Origin: Megalobrama amblycephala
Lineage: Eukaryota > Chordata > Actinopteri > Cypriniformes > Xenocyprididae
Assembly (NCBI RefSeq): GCF_018812025.1
Contig: NC_063053.1
Span: 13,682,623-13,746,622 of the forward strand
Length of the DNA: 64,000 bases
Direction of reading: 5' to 3'
Each line of letters opens with the position of its first letter. The first letter of the stretch is position 1. Position numbers and translations under genes: made by a program. Shown in pieces: positions 35,533-45,940 of the stretch. The notes under the pieces are model-generated. The model had not been told where the DNA came from. It was given only the letters and a program-made list of their open reading frames with translations, and made no database searches.

Positions 35533-36378
35533 GTTAAACACAACCCAGTCTCATTAGAAAAACGTACCTGTGGGAACATTTTCGCGAGTTGCAAAATACG
35601 TACCAATACGTTCACTGCAGTTTCGATGTGAAATGTCCACTGAGTGGCGTTAAAAGCGTGTTAATTTTTTTTGCCGGAGCAGATAAACGTGAATATGGTA
35701 CGTTTTTATGACGTTAGTTCTGATTTGACATTTGCACTCCATTGCGTTTTAAAATAACGTACCACCAACACTACACCTAAACCTACCCGATAGTCTTAAC
35801 AAAAGCAAATGTGACATAAAAAGTATCCGTAATCGTACCGTTTTAGCTTGTTTAGATCTCTCTTTGAGCTCTTTTACCGTGACTCGCCTTTCACGGAATT
35901 TGTACCCAAGGCTTTCTCGTCTTAAGTACTCCGTATCAGCTGAGCTAACAAGATGTCAGAAAAGCAAAACATATGGAGCTGGTTAAGCAATGCAAAGCCC
36001 AAAATATATTCGTTTACAAGTTGTGCACTCTGGTAAAAAAGCGTTTTGAAGTCATAACATAATATTGTGCAAGGAGACGTGAAAACGAGTCTTTATTAAT
36101 CCATAATCTGACCCCATAATCGTAACTGCGTATGAAAACGATTAAAAGCGCTTGCCGTTTTACTGCCTCTCATTTCTGTTGGAAACTGCAGAGATATGTA
36201 CGTGTAATGGAGGCCAGCTTGTAGTTGCTGTGCGAGTAAACCTCACTCCTCTGATCTCAAGAGATTTGTAGTTGCAGCATTTAGCCTCCTTGTTACAGCG
36301 TCCGATTCCCATGCCGGAGACCCATGTTTGAGGCCCGCGCAGAGCGGGGCGAGTAGGACCTGGGTAGAGGGGAAACAT

Positions 36379-36396
36379 TGGTGCCGTGACCCGGAT
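36379..36396 (+). promoter_or_regulatory. tRNA-His-type primer-binding site (first of four)
   Basis: TGGTGCCGTGACCCGGAT differs at one position from TGGTGCCGTGACTCGGAT, the complement of the 3' end of vertebrate tRNA-His as used by some endogenous retroviruses. Equivalent sites follow LTRs 2, 3 and 4 at 36614-36631 (one further change, GCCATG), 36849-36866 and 37083-37100. Confidence 0.6.
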
Positions 36397-36484
36397 GGGA
36401 GTGAGGTTTAGGGGGGTGAGTGTAACGGAGGCCAGCTAGTAGTTGCTGTGCGAGTAAACCTCACTCCTCTGATCTCAAGAGATG

Positions 36485-36505
36485 CTCTAGCGACTGACGC
36501 TAGAG
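36485..36505 (+). other. Perfect hairpin in LTRs 2-5
   Basis: CTCTAGCG-ACTGA-CGCTAGAG forms an 8-bp perfect stem with a 5-nt loop just upstream of the tRNA-like segment. It is present in LTRs 2 to 5 and absent from LTR 1, which accounts for most of the length difference. Confidence 0.7.
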
Positions 36506-36509
36506 GTTG

Positions 36510-36585
36510 CAGCCTTTAGCCTCCTTGTTAGAGCGTCCGACTCCCATGCCGGAGACCCAGGTTCGAGGCCCGCACAGAACGGGGC
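36510..36585 (+). promoter_or_regulatory. tRNA-like segment with A and B boxes inside LTR 2
   Basis: TAGCCTCCTTG (36517-36527) resembles the Pol III A box TRGYNNARNNG. GGTTCGAGGCC (36560-36570) matches the B box GGTTCGANNCC exactly. Their 43-bp spacing equals that of real tRNA genes, and an anticodon-arm-like CTCCCATGCCGGAG lies between. The T-stem pairs only partly, so it is tRNA-derived rather than a functional tRNA gene. The same B box is kept in LTRs 3-5 and degraded in LTR 1 (TGTTTGAGGCC). Confidence 0.55.
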
Positions 36586-37395
36586 GAGTAGGACCTGGGT
36601 AGAGGGGAAACATTGGTGCCATGACCCGGATGGGAGTGAGGTTTAGGGGGGTGAGTGTAACGGAGGAAAGCTAGTAGTTGCTGTGCGAGTAAACCTCACT
36701 CCTCTGATCTCAAGAGATGCTCTAGCGACTGACGCTAGAGGTTGCAGCCTTTAGCCTCCTTGTTAGAGCATCCGACTCCCATGCCGGAGACCCAGGTTCG
36801 AGGCCCGCACAGAACGGGGCGAGTAGGACCTGGGTAGAGGGGAAACATTGGTGCCGTGACCCGGATGGGAGTGAGGTTTAGGGGGTGAGTGTAACGGAGG
36901 AAAGCTAGTAGTTGCTGTGCGAGTAAACCTCACTCCTCTGATCTCAAGAGATGCTCTAGCGACTGACGCTAGAGGTTGCAGCCTTTAGCCTCCTTGTTAG
37001 AGCATCCGACTCCCATGCCGGAGACCCAGGTTCGAGGCCCGCACAGAACGGGGCGAGTAGGACCTGGGTAGAGGGGAAACATTGGTGCCGTGACCCGGAT
37101 GGGAGTGAGGTTTAGGGGGTGAGTGTAATGGAGGCCAGCTAGTAGTTGCTGTGCGAGTAAACCTCACTCCTCTGATCTCAAGAGATGCTCTAGCGACTGA
37201 CGCTAGAGGTTGCAGCCTTTAGCCTCGTTGTTAGAGCGTCCAACTCCCTCACCGGAGACTGGGTTCGAGGCCCACGCAGAGCGGGGAAAGTAGGACCTGG
37301 GTAGAGGGGTTACATACGCATTGATACGTATTTTGGCTACTTGCGAAAACGTTCCCACAAGTACGTCTTTCCTATGAGACCAGGTTGGTTAAACA

Positions 37396-40151
37396 ACAAT
37401 TAATATACATCTTTTTTTAATTGTCATGAAATCATACTGACTTGTGGGTTCTACAGAAGAATACTGTACAGTATATCATCACATAACAACATTGTAGCTC
37501 AAGGTCTGTCTCGAAAGGTTTATACATTATAGTCAAAAATCAATTTCTCTATGGAGAAAGTCAATAGGAGTTTTACTTCCATAACCCAGAAGTTTCTCTG
37601 TTTTGATCTGCTAAAATTTTGGCTATGGCCTATATAAGCACTATAAATAACACAGTAAACCATGCTGCTCATTTTCATAAAACTGTTTCATTTTTCATTC
37701 AATAACATCTCTCATTGCCTTTATGAGGCAGAGTTCATAAAATCATAAACTGTGTGGCACTGAGAATCAAGATTTAACCCAATTTATGAGTTAAGAGGCC
37801 TATCTATCAACCCATTAGCTCTTGATTAGGTCAAAATATGGAACGTCAATTTTGAAAATATGTATATACAGATATATTGGAGGTTTGCCAAAAACAGCCA
37901 CGCTACGGCTGCTATAAAAGAATAATGTCAAGGAACATTTGTCATGACTGTCCCTTCAAATTGTTGCCAAGAAAATGACAGCACTTAGATTTAAATTTTA
38001 ATTTCAGTTTAAATTTAGATTTAGATTTAAGCCAAAGCTCAATCCAACTCCAGAGTCATTCAACTGTCCTGCTTGAGTAACAGTCAAATAGTCAACGAGA
38101 AACATATGTGAATCATGTTTTGGAAATACTGTAAATGTAAATAATTTTATCAAAATATTTGATCTGTGTGTCTACCTTCTTTACCATACTTTTTTTTTTC
38201 ATTTGTCCCGATTTTATGCAGTTCTGCATTGTTGTTTTGGATGTCACAGTAATATCTCTCCAGGTGGAGGGAAATATCATAAACAGTGAAGCCTGCAGTG
38301 CTGCTGAAGGCTGATCTAAATCACAGACTCTTTGTAATGCATCTGCATTCTTAGGTTTGAACAAGGCAAGGAAAGAGACAGGCGGAATCAGAGAGAAAGA
38401 GCAGAAATATGGGAAGAAGGGTCCTGAGGAGACATGAGATTATTATTAAGTCTTCTGTCCAAAGCATGCCAGCACTTTCAAGGATAAATTTGCAAAATGT
38501 TATGAAGTGTCATTTTCTTTATTAAATATTCTTATTCCTCATGACAAAAAGGCAATATTTTGTTTCAGCAGGAATCCTAAGAGAAAGATTGTATCTTCTT
38601 CACAAAGTTTTATCTCTACGGTGTAATTTAAAGACTATTGAGGTTTTAATGTGGCATTTGTTGGCATTGTATGAAATTCTATCTAAATAAAACATGCTCT
38701 TGACAAAGGTGCAACAATAAAACTGCAATCGAAATGACCTCAAGCTAAGCCACTGAATCAATATTGAAGCAAAGGGAAGTCAGTAAAGAAATCAATGGCT
38801 CTCTATGGGGAGAAATATGTTCCTGTTAGATCCACCAGTGCATGGATGAAAGTAAACTTGCGGCACCCTCAACATGTGACAATACAGAGCTGAAACCATG
38901 CTAATAAACATGATGAGTTAAGAAAGTCAAAAGTGTCATCCTGAGGGAAAATGGTCACACACACAGTCAATTGCTAAATTTCTTTGGTCTCTTTAGTAGT
39001 AATTAGCTACAGTATGTGGTTTCAGTGATTTATTTGTACCAGATAAATACTTGTTCTCTAATTAAAGCTTTTTTTGGTTAAAAATGATCCAAAATCAATT
39101 TTTGAGCAAGTACATAACCAGCCAGTGTTCAAAACTATCTAATTATCTTGTCTCGATTCACAACAGTAAGCTTGTAATAATGTTTTATAATAAGAGCGAC
39201 ATGGCAGATTTCTGCGGTAAATTCGAGCATGCAGCAGTTCCTCTGTGCGTCATTACATCACGTCCGTAAACAGAAAGGAAGGAGTCCCGTCGAGAGGCTA
39301 GTCAGTTATATCATGTGAGGATGCTGCTGGTAGCGGCACATTTATAGCCTTTTCTCACAGCAGCTGAAATAATTAAACTAATCATTTTGATGGCGGATTG
39401 TAATCCAGAAAGATCCAAATGACAATCATCAGTGACAACTGGAGATTTACCCGTAGTCAAAAAGCAAAAGACTGTGGAGTGGCTACAGAAATTGAAATCT
39501 ACAGGTAACGCTAATACACACTAAATACACAGTCACGCAATGCTGATGTTGTTAACAATAACAATTTGAGAACAATATAACAGTAATAATAATTTGCACG
39601 GTTTGGCATGATCTGAGCTAAGCGATCGTTAAATTTAATCACCATTAGCAGCGCGATTTATTGTAGGTCTAATGCTTTTTTCCTCAGTTGGTCAGAACAA
39701 AAGTGGCAGACATGTTACTTACTTGTTCAGATGATATTTTCCAGTGAAAATTCTTATATTGGTCATACTTTCAAGATGTAGAATCTGTGATTCTGAAGTG
39801 CAGTATCTACACCAGTGCGGTGACTGACAGCAAACATTAGATTCATCCGCGCCGACGAGCTGTGCTGAGGCACAACGCACGTACAGATAACTGTTCCGCA
39901 TATGACTGCAATCGCATGTTTCAAACAGAGATGGCGAAAAAGAGGAAAAATCACGGACTGCAGCTTTAATTAAATCACGTAATCTGATGATTATAGAATT
40001 TAAAATATATTGCCTCATTAATTAGCTTTAATGCTGTTTTTGGTAACTTGTAGTGTAAATAGGTACTTTTTAAAAGATTGCAAAAAGCTGTTCATCTATA
40101 AAACATCTATAAAAAAAATTGGACAAAATGAGTAAATGATATACATGTATT
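37396..40151. other. No gene seen
   Basis: Mostly unique-looking AT-rich sequence. Open frames (e.g. 39719-40018 on the minus strand, 99 codons) have no recognisable domain. 39190-39420 is slightly less AT-rich but has no supportable exon. Confidence 0.35.
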
Positions 40152-40404
40152 TGTTACGAACTGCTCTAAGACTTGGGTTGAAGACCCAAATGCAGCCTTA
40201 TTGGGACAATCCAAAATCATAATCCATATAACAGGCAAGAGGTCAACCACACGGGCAAACAATCCAAATGAGCGACTGGGCAGAAAACACAGGGAAAAGG
40301 CAGAGAATCAAAAAACCAATACACAGGAAACCAAGATAATGCTCAGAAATGAAGTGTAACAACATACAAGACTTCGCAAAGAGTGAGAGAAAACAGGGCT
40401 TATA

Positions 40405-40638
40405 CAACACTATCTCACGACGAATTCGTATGGATTTTCTGAGGTGGCTAATTCATATGAATTCGTACGACCTCACTTGTACAAATTCAAGTGATGTCTA
40501 ATAAATTGGTTATAAATTTGTCTAAACCCCAGTGACAGGCAGGTTTTAGGGGCGGGGGTTAGGGGTAGGTCATTCGTACGAATTTGTACGAATTAGCCAC
40601 CTCGTAAAATACGTACAAATTGCAGTGAGATCGGGTTG
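40405..40638. mobile_element. Short hAT-like MITE
   Basis: Ends CAACACTATCTCACG and TGAGATCGGGTTG are inverted partners; inner GAGGTGGCTAATTC (from ~40440) is mirrored by GAATTAGCCACCTC. GGCTTATA (40397-40404) and GGCTTATT (40639-40646) form a 7/8 matching 8-bp duplication. The terminal sequence resembles the larger element 35541-37387. 234 bp, non-coding. Confidence 0.75.
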
Positions 40639-40669
40639 GGCTTATTACACAGACTTTAGCAAGCTATTA

Positions 40670-41361
40670 GGTGTGTTCAACATCAGCTGTGGCTGGATGC
40701 ACCCGATCGGCGAGAGTAGCCGCATGCAGGTGGGGAGGAGGTTAAAACGGAGACGTGAAGTCGGACACTTTCTGGTTCCCATAGTGACCCTTGTGCTGCG
40801 TTTGCATACTTTATCACAGCTAAGGTGAAATAAATGCAATATTTGACTAATACACAGATGTTTCAGAGACATTTTCATTCAATACTTTATGTATTGCTTA
40901 CAGCGTCTGTTTTTACAAGAATGTAGTTCAACATAAGCATATATTATTTAAATACCAATGTAGTGGGATCTATGTTTTTTATCAGTTTTATATTAAACAT
41001 GACACAATATAACATCGCAACTACATGAAATAAGCTTTAACTGTTATAAAAATACAGATTTGTGAGCATTAGTGGAATTAAAGTTTTCAGAATAAACACG
41101 AAACACACGTGATTGTTTTCATGCAGTGAATCTGGCCAATCATGAAACAGCTGTGTCATCATCAGAGCTTGTACAGCTGCTCTTGAGATGCTGTGCTGGC
41201 TGACTCATCCGACTGCTCTCGAATCGCTCTCGCGGTACTTTAATGTCACAGCCACATGGCGTCAGCGCTGTCTCAAGTCGGACAAAATTTCTTACCGGCA
41301 TGCACTGCTTCAAGTCAGCCGCGGATCGGTCTGTGCAGTGCTGCATCAAGTCGAACAAGCC
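40670..41361. mobile_element. TIR element with GGTGTGTTCAAC ends
   Basis: The left end GGTGTGTTCAACATCAGC and right end GTCGAACAAGCC are imperfect inverted repeats with TTA/TAA next to them. The right 75 bp (GCATGCACTGCTTCAAGTCA, GGATCGGTCTGTGCAG) matches the right end of 26167-28460. About 690 bp without transposase. A PIF/Harbinger-type affiliation is possible. Confidence 0.6.
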
Positions 41362-41979
41362 TAATAACACATAGGTGGATGTAATCACACGATAATGAGT
41401 CCAGGCAAAGGTTTATGGGAAATGTAGTTCATGATGGAATGGCAAAAGACTAGGGAGAAGTGTCCTTTGGTGGCTATCATAGGCACTCCGGCTGGCAGGC
41501 GTGACAGTGTCTCACCGATCTAAACTCCCCAGCTGAGTTACGTTAATTATGAGCCAGTGACAGCTTCCAGTTCACACTCATACTATAAAAATTTCAGTTG
41601 TTTATTTCTTATTATTACTTGAGTTGTATCATACACTTCAATTTGTTCTAACAGAATTAAATAATTGAGCTCAGCTCCCTGTCTATTGTCATAAATCTGA
41701 ATTTAAAGTGTATAGATGAGCCCCACCTCAGAGCTCTTCACTGTCATCTTATTCCACCATATGCTCCGACTGTTTCATTTCCCATCATTTATTCATTCAT
41801 TTTATTTTTAAGAATAAGGCACTCTGAGAAGTGTCATCAATACAGAGATTTTATCTCTTTCTTGAAACATGGCAGGCTGTCAGGAGCTTTATGAATGTTG
41901 CAGTATCTAAACGCCTAGACGTTGATGAAATGGCTCTATGGCTCAGTCATTGATCCCCAGACATTGTAACTTGCTTTAG

Positions 41980-42147
41980 ATTAATGACACTATAGCCATG
42001 GGAGGACCCCATCTGCATGCCATTTCCATCTTGATGGGACTGCGGCATGACGCTGCATTACTACCTGCACGTGAGCTTGTAGCAACGTCTTTTACACCGC
42101 TTCCCGAGGATGACGGCAGCGATGCATCAAATGTGCTGGAAACATGA
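41980..42147 (+). CDS. Candidate terminal exon, gene not recognised
   Basis: A plausible acceptor (TTGTAACTTGCTTTAG|ATT at 41979/41980) opens 55 codons ending in TGA at 42145-42147. The stretch is clearly more GC-rich than its surroundings. The predicted residues include MGGPHLHAISILMG, then an acidic LPEDDGSDAS tail. The opposite strand is also open (41976-42176, serine-rich), so strand choice is uncertain. No known family identified. It could be a host exon or a conserved non-coding element. Confidence 0.3.
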   Translation: MNDTIAMGGPHLHAISILMGLRHDAALLPARELVATSFTPLPEDDGSDASNVLET

Positions 42148-42997
42148 CTGGAAAGGTTTGAAACATGGTTTTTCAAGTGCTCTATTCAAAAGCTTTTACT
42201 GGTGTAATCTTTGGTAAAGTTAATTAAAAGTTTACAGATAGTCATGATGAGAAACTAATGGAATGAAAGAATAAACCATAGGATTATGCTTTTCTTCTGA
42301 ATGGAATTACATGCATAAGAGCATTAATCCATAAGAGCATTACACCACCTCAACAAAATTTAGCAGAGCTGATAATTAATTCAACATTGTTAAAGATTAG
42401 TTTAATGGCGGAGCAATACTATTGTAAAAATTGTGTAGGTGTTTGTGTGAAGAATAAAAAATAAGATATTGTATAAAAAAAAGAACTTCATTTTTACCGT
42501 TCAAGGGATGTTGGTACGAAATACATGAGAACCAGCTGATGAATTTCAGATGGCTCATAACAGCTATGCAGTCTTATATGAATTGATCTTCATTCTTTAG
42601 ATGGCTGCCCATGCCACTTTGCAGAAGATGTTTCCAACATTTATTGCACAGTCTGAACCTCAAGGCTCACATTGGCATTGTTATCCTGAGGGGCTCAGCA
42701 TTTTAAAGACACACCCTTCAGCTCCCAACGGGCCCCTGTCCCCCCACTGCAAAATGCTTAAGGCTGAGGAGATTGAATGGAGGAGGGCAGGATCTGCTTA
42801 GACCCAAGACACAATAGATCTCAGTTCAGTTGTTATGACTTGAAGAGGAATTTGAACATTGAAAAGGTCAACCGAATAATATGCAATAGGATATTTCACC
42901 TGTGTCCCTTTGAAAAGATTGAAAAGCACTTGTATAATACACCTATATCCTTTTTTGAGTCCTTTCAATCTTATTACTTTTTCCGAAGATCTGAAAT
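42148..42997. other. No gene established
   Basis: An ORF of 66 codons at 42601-42801 starts just after an acceptor-like TTCATTCTTTAG, with locally raised GC content. No donor or domain was found, so it is noted only. Confidence 0.25.
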
Positions 42998-43853
42998 AGT
43001 GTTGTGACAGCTCCTTGTAAAATATGACACTGAAGACAAAAAAAAGAAATAACGAAATAGAAGATAAGATAGAAGACTATGACTGAAATCATGCATATTT
43101 TGAGATTTTGAACAAGAGTAGTATAGTATAGCAGAGCATGAGTTTTACAAATATATTTGAACTGAATTGAAAACGCCACACATTGCTTCGTTGTTTGGTA
43201 CTTGACTCACGTGCTTGTTTTGCCCTGTACCATCCTTGTGTTTAAATTTTGTTGGTTAAGTCTGTGTTCTTTGATAAATCAGTGTTAACTGCTAATCTTT
43301 TCTCTCTTTTCCGTTTCTGTTATCTGATTGATAAAACGACATTACTAAATGGGGAAAGAGATAAAGAACAGGTAAGATATCACGTGATATACATGTGCCA
43401 CACTGAGCTATCAATTTTTGTCTAGAACAAAAATTGATTTTTTTTTTTTTTTTTTGTATTTTTGGTTTTAGTAAGGGTAGTGTATTTAGGGCGTCCTTGA
43501 CGCTGAAGATTTTTCTTTTTGTTTTTTTTTGTTTTTTGTGAAAATTGATGGTTGAGTTAGATTAGAAGTTTTGTTTTCTGCTTAGTAAGATTGGTTATAT
43601 TTTTGTTTCTTTCTTTGATTTGGCACGGTCTTTTCCCCGTTCTTTTGTGAATTATTTTTGGCTTGGTTAACGAATGTATATAATTTGTAAATTTATGTAA
43701 ATATATTTTGGATTAATTGGTATTGGTTTCACTATAATAAACAAACACATTGCTGACTTAATGGTGTGCAATTATTTTCCAGTATACATTCAGTGTTTTA
43801 ATGTTGCACCCTTGTTTACCCTAGACAATTTAAAAAAGGGTTTGTAACATTAA

Positions 43854-43871
43854 TGGGGGCTCGTCCGGGAT
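43854..43871 (+). promoter_or_regulatory. tRNA-Pro primer-binding site
   Basis: TGGGGGCTCGTCCGGGAT is the well-known 18-nt complement of the tRNA-Pro 3' end used by many gammaretroviruses and some fish Gypsy elements. It lies four bases after the LTR end. Confidence 0.85.
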
Positions 43872-43923
43872 CCATAACAGCTTGTCCCGAACAATTAAGC
43901 ACTGTTCATGTACTGGAAATTAA

Positions 43924-44752
43924 GTGATGGTAAAGGTTAGGGAGGGTTTGTATGTTGGAGCAAGGTTTAAGTCTTGGGTTGTTGCTTGCTGGATAGGAGT
44001 AATAATAATCATGACTTTGTTCAATTTGAAAACCTTTATTGATGACCCGACTGTAGAGTTATTTGACAAATGTAGAAAGGACGATTTGCTAGCCATTGCG
44101 AGTCATTTCCAAATTCCAGTAGTGAAACAATCGCTTAAGAAAGAGATTAAAAATGTTGTGTGGAATCAACTGCTTGAATTAAAAATTCTGGTTGTGTCGG
44201 ATTCAGACTCTATTAGTTGGTGCTGAAGGCGTTTCTAGTCCTGATGTAACTGATAGAGAGAATGCGCGAAGCGAGCTGTTCTCTGGAACTGGAGCAGAGG
44301 ACATGGTTAGGACCGCCCTGCCCCAGTTCGATCCGTTTTCACCTGTTTCCTCTGGTTCCAAGGGGGATGTTAGATTAAAAGTTCGGATAGCTCGTTTACA
44401 GATGGAAGCTCAAGAAAAAGCTGATAAACAACAGGCTGAATTAGATTTGCGCCTTAAGATACGCACACTTGAGATTGAGGCTGAGAAACAAGTTAAGATG
44501 TGACAATTGGAGTTAGAAGCCATGAAAATTGTTGGTGGTGCAGCAGCCGTGCAGTCAGTTCCTCCTCCTCAAGTTATGCCAGCTCCTTCTCAAGTTCCAT
44601 CTATTCCCTCTCGAGTTGCTACGGTCTCTCCGCCGGTGGATTCAAACTCAGTAGCGGGTACGTTTGATGTTGGTAAATATATTACATTAGTACCTCATTT
44701 TAGGGAAACCGAGGTTGACTCCTATTTTAATGCCTTTGAACGATTTTCTTGA
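43924..44752 (+). pseudogene. Broken gag-like gene
   Basis: Three overlapping open pieces (43924-44226, 44192-44503, 44507-44752) read in order as a fish Gypsy-type Gag. There is an N-terminal block with LFDKCRKDDLL, a charged coiled-coil-like middle (44390-44500), a proline/serine linker, and the start of a capsid-like region (VGKYI...HFRETEVDSYF) that stops at 44752 where LTR sequence begins. One frameshift (~44200), one in-frame stop (44501-44503) and the 3' deletion inactivate it. The capsid C-terminus, protease and polymerase regions are absent. Confidence 0.65.
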
Positions 44753-45062
44753 CACTAAAGATTTTTCTTTTTGTTCAATGTAGGGTTTTTTTGTGAATAT
44801 TGATGGTTGAGATAGATTAGAAGTTTTGTTTTCTGCTTAGTAAGATTGGTTATATTTTTGCTTCTTTCTTTGATTTGGCACGTTCTTCTCTCTTTTCCCC
44901 GTTCTTTTGTGAATTATTTTTGGCTTGGTTAACGAATATATATAATTTGTAAATTTATGTAAATATATTTTGGATTAATTGGTATTGGTTTCACTATAAT
45001 AAACAAATACATTGCTGACTTAATGGTGTGACCCTAGACAATTTAAAAAAGGGTTTGTAACA

Positions 45063-45940
45063 GTGGGATATATTAGGCAGAAAGTGAACATTTTGTCCTC
45101 AAAGTTGATGTGTTAGAAGCAGGAAAAATGGGAAAGCATAAGGATTTGAGTGAGTTTGACAAGGGCCAAATTGTGATGGCTAGACGACTGGGTCAGAGCA
45201 TCTCCAAAACTGCAGCTCTTGTGGGTCTGCAGTGGTCAGTATCTATCAAAAGTGGTCCAAAGAAGGAACAGTGGGTCATGGTTGGCCAAGGCTCATTGAT
45301 GCATGTGGGGAGCGAAGGCTGGCCCGTGTGGTCTGATCCAAGAGATGAGCTACTGTAGCTCCAATTGCTCAAGAAGTTAATGTTGGTACTGATAGAAAGG
45401 TGTCAGAATACACAGAGTTCATTGTAGTTTGTTGCGTATGGGGCTGCATAGCCGCAGACCAGTCAGGGTGCCCATGCTGACCCCTGTCCACCGCCAAAAG
45501 CACCAACAGTGGGCAAGTGAACATCAGAACTGGACCACGGAGCAATAGAAGAAGGTGGCCTGGTCTGATGAATCACGTTTTCTTTTACATCATGTGGATG
45601 GCCGGGTGCGTGTGCGTTGTTTACCTGGGGAACACATTTGCGCCCTGCCACAAAGCAAAAATGGTTCAGGAATGGTTTGAGGAGCACAACAATGAGTTTG
45701 AGGTGTTGACTTGGCTTCCAGGTCATTCCCCAGATCTCAATCCAATCAAGCATCTGTGGGATGTGCTGAACAAACAAGTCTGATTCATGGAGGCCCCACC
45801 TCACAACTTACAGGAGTTAAAGGATCCGCTGCTAACATTTTGGTGCAAGATATTACAGCACACCTTCAGGGGTCTAGTGGAGTCCATGCCTTGAAGGGTC
45901 AGGGCTGTTTTGGAAGCAAAAGAGGCAACAACAATATAAA
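45063..45940 (+). mobile_element. 5'-truncated Tc1-like transposon 3 with internal deletion
   Basis: GTGGGATATATTAGGCAG starts immediately at the LTR end, and transposase follows: a helix-turn-helix region (45128-45240, [19 protein letters not shown]), then HHVDGRVRV-like sequence near 45590. It then jumps, missing roughly 80 residues, to PCHKAKMVQEWFEEHNN near 45650 and SPDLNPI near 45730. No terminal repeat is recognisable on either side. Frameshifts and stops inactivate it. It is a different Tc1 lineage from the two at 6-9.5 kb. Confidence 0.75.

Larger units (their letters stand above)
36203..37314 (+). mobile_element. Tandem array of a miniature LTR retrotransposon (TRIM-like)
   Basis: Five LTR-like units (36203-36377, 36421-36612, 36656-36847, 36890-37081, 37124-37314) of 175, 192, 192, 192 and 191 bp are separated by four internal domains of 42-43 bp. 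The array starts TGTAATGG and ends GGTTACA (TG...CA, inverted hexamer-like tips). It is flanked by TACG at 36199-36202 and 37315-37318. Each internal domain begins one base after the LTR with a primer-binding-site-like 18-mer and ends with purine-rich AGGGGGGTGAG before the next TG. No protein-coding space exists, so mobilisation would need enzymes from another element. The inner units are nearly identical; the outer two are diverged. Confidence 0.75.
35541..37387. mobile_element. hAT-like non-autonomous element hosting an LTR array
   Basis: The ends CAACCCAGTCTCAT and ATGAGACCAGGTTG are inverted repeats, extended inward by ACGTACCTGTGGGAACATTT mirrored near 37340-37370. GTTAAACA flanks both sides (35533-35540 and 37388-37395), an 8-bp duplication expected of hAT. 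The smaller element 40405-40638 has similar ends. Subtracting the inserted LTR array (36203-37314) leaves ~735 bp without transposase. Confidence 0.8.
40152..41506 (-). mobile_element. Solo LTR with two nested MITEs
   Basis: It starts TGTTACGAACTGCTCTAAG and ends GGCAGGCGTGACA. On the minus strand it reads TGTCACGCCTGCC...TTCGTAACA, with TG/CA ends. Segments such as CACTTCATTTCTGAGCATTA and ACTACATTTCCCATAAACC (reversed) resemble LTRs common in cyprinids. Removal of 40405-40638 and 40670-41361 leaves an LTR of ~430 bp. No internal domain remains, so it is a solo LTR. Flanks do not show an exact duplication. Confidence 0.55.
43003..45062 (+). mobile_element. Internally deleted Gypsy-type LTR retrotransposon
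   Basis: The 5' LTR ends GGGTTTGTAACA at 43849. A primer-binding site follows at 43854-43871, then gag-like sequence. From 44749 the 3' part of the LTR repeats (TTTTCTGCTTAGTAAGATTGG, ~43573 and ~44832) up to 45062, lacking ~50 bp found in the 5' LTR. The 5' start is uncertain: TGTGACAG at 43003 is the best candidate. Pol is absent and gag joins directly to mid-LTR sequence, so the copy is dead. Confidence 0.7.

Noticed and set aside
36510..37270. Cluster of real tRNA genes
   Set aside because: The B box is perfect but the T-stem and acceptor stem do not pair, and the segments are part of a repeated LTR-like unit.
36203..37314. CRISPR-like repeat-spacer array
   Set aside because: Vertebrate DNA; the repeats are ~190 bp and the so-called spacers are near-identical to each other.
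43924..44752. Domesticated gag gene
   Set aside because: A frameshift, an in-frame stop and truncation by LTR sequence indicate decay, not preservation.
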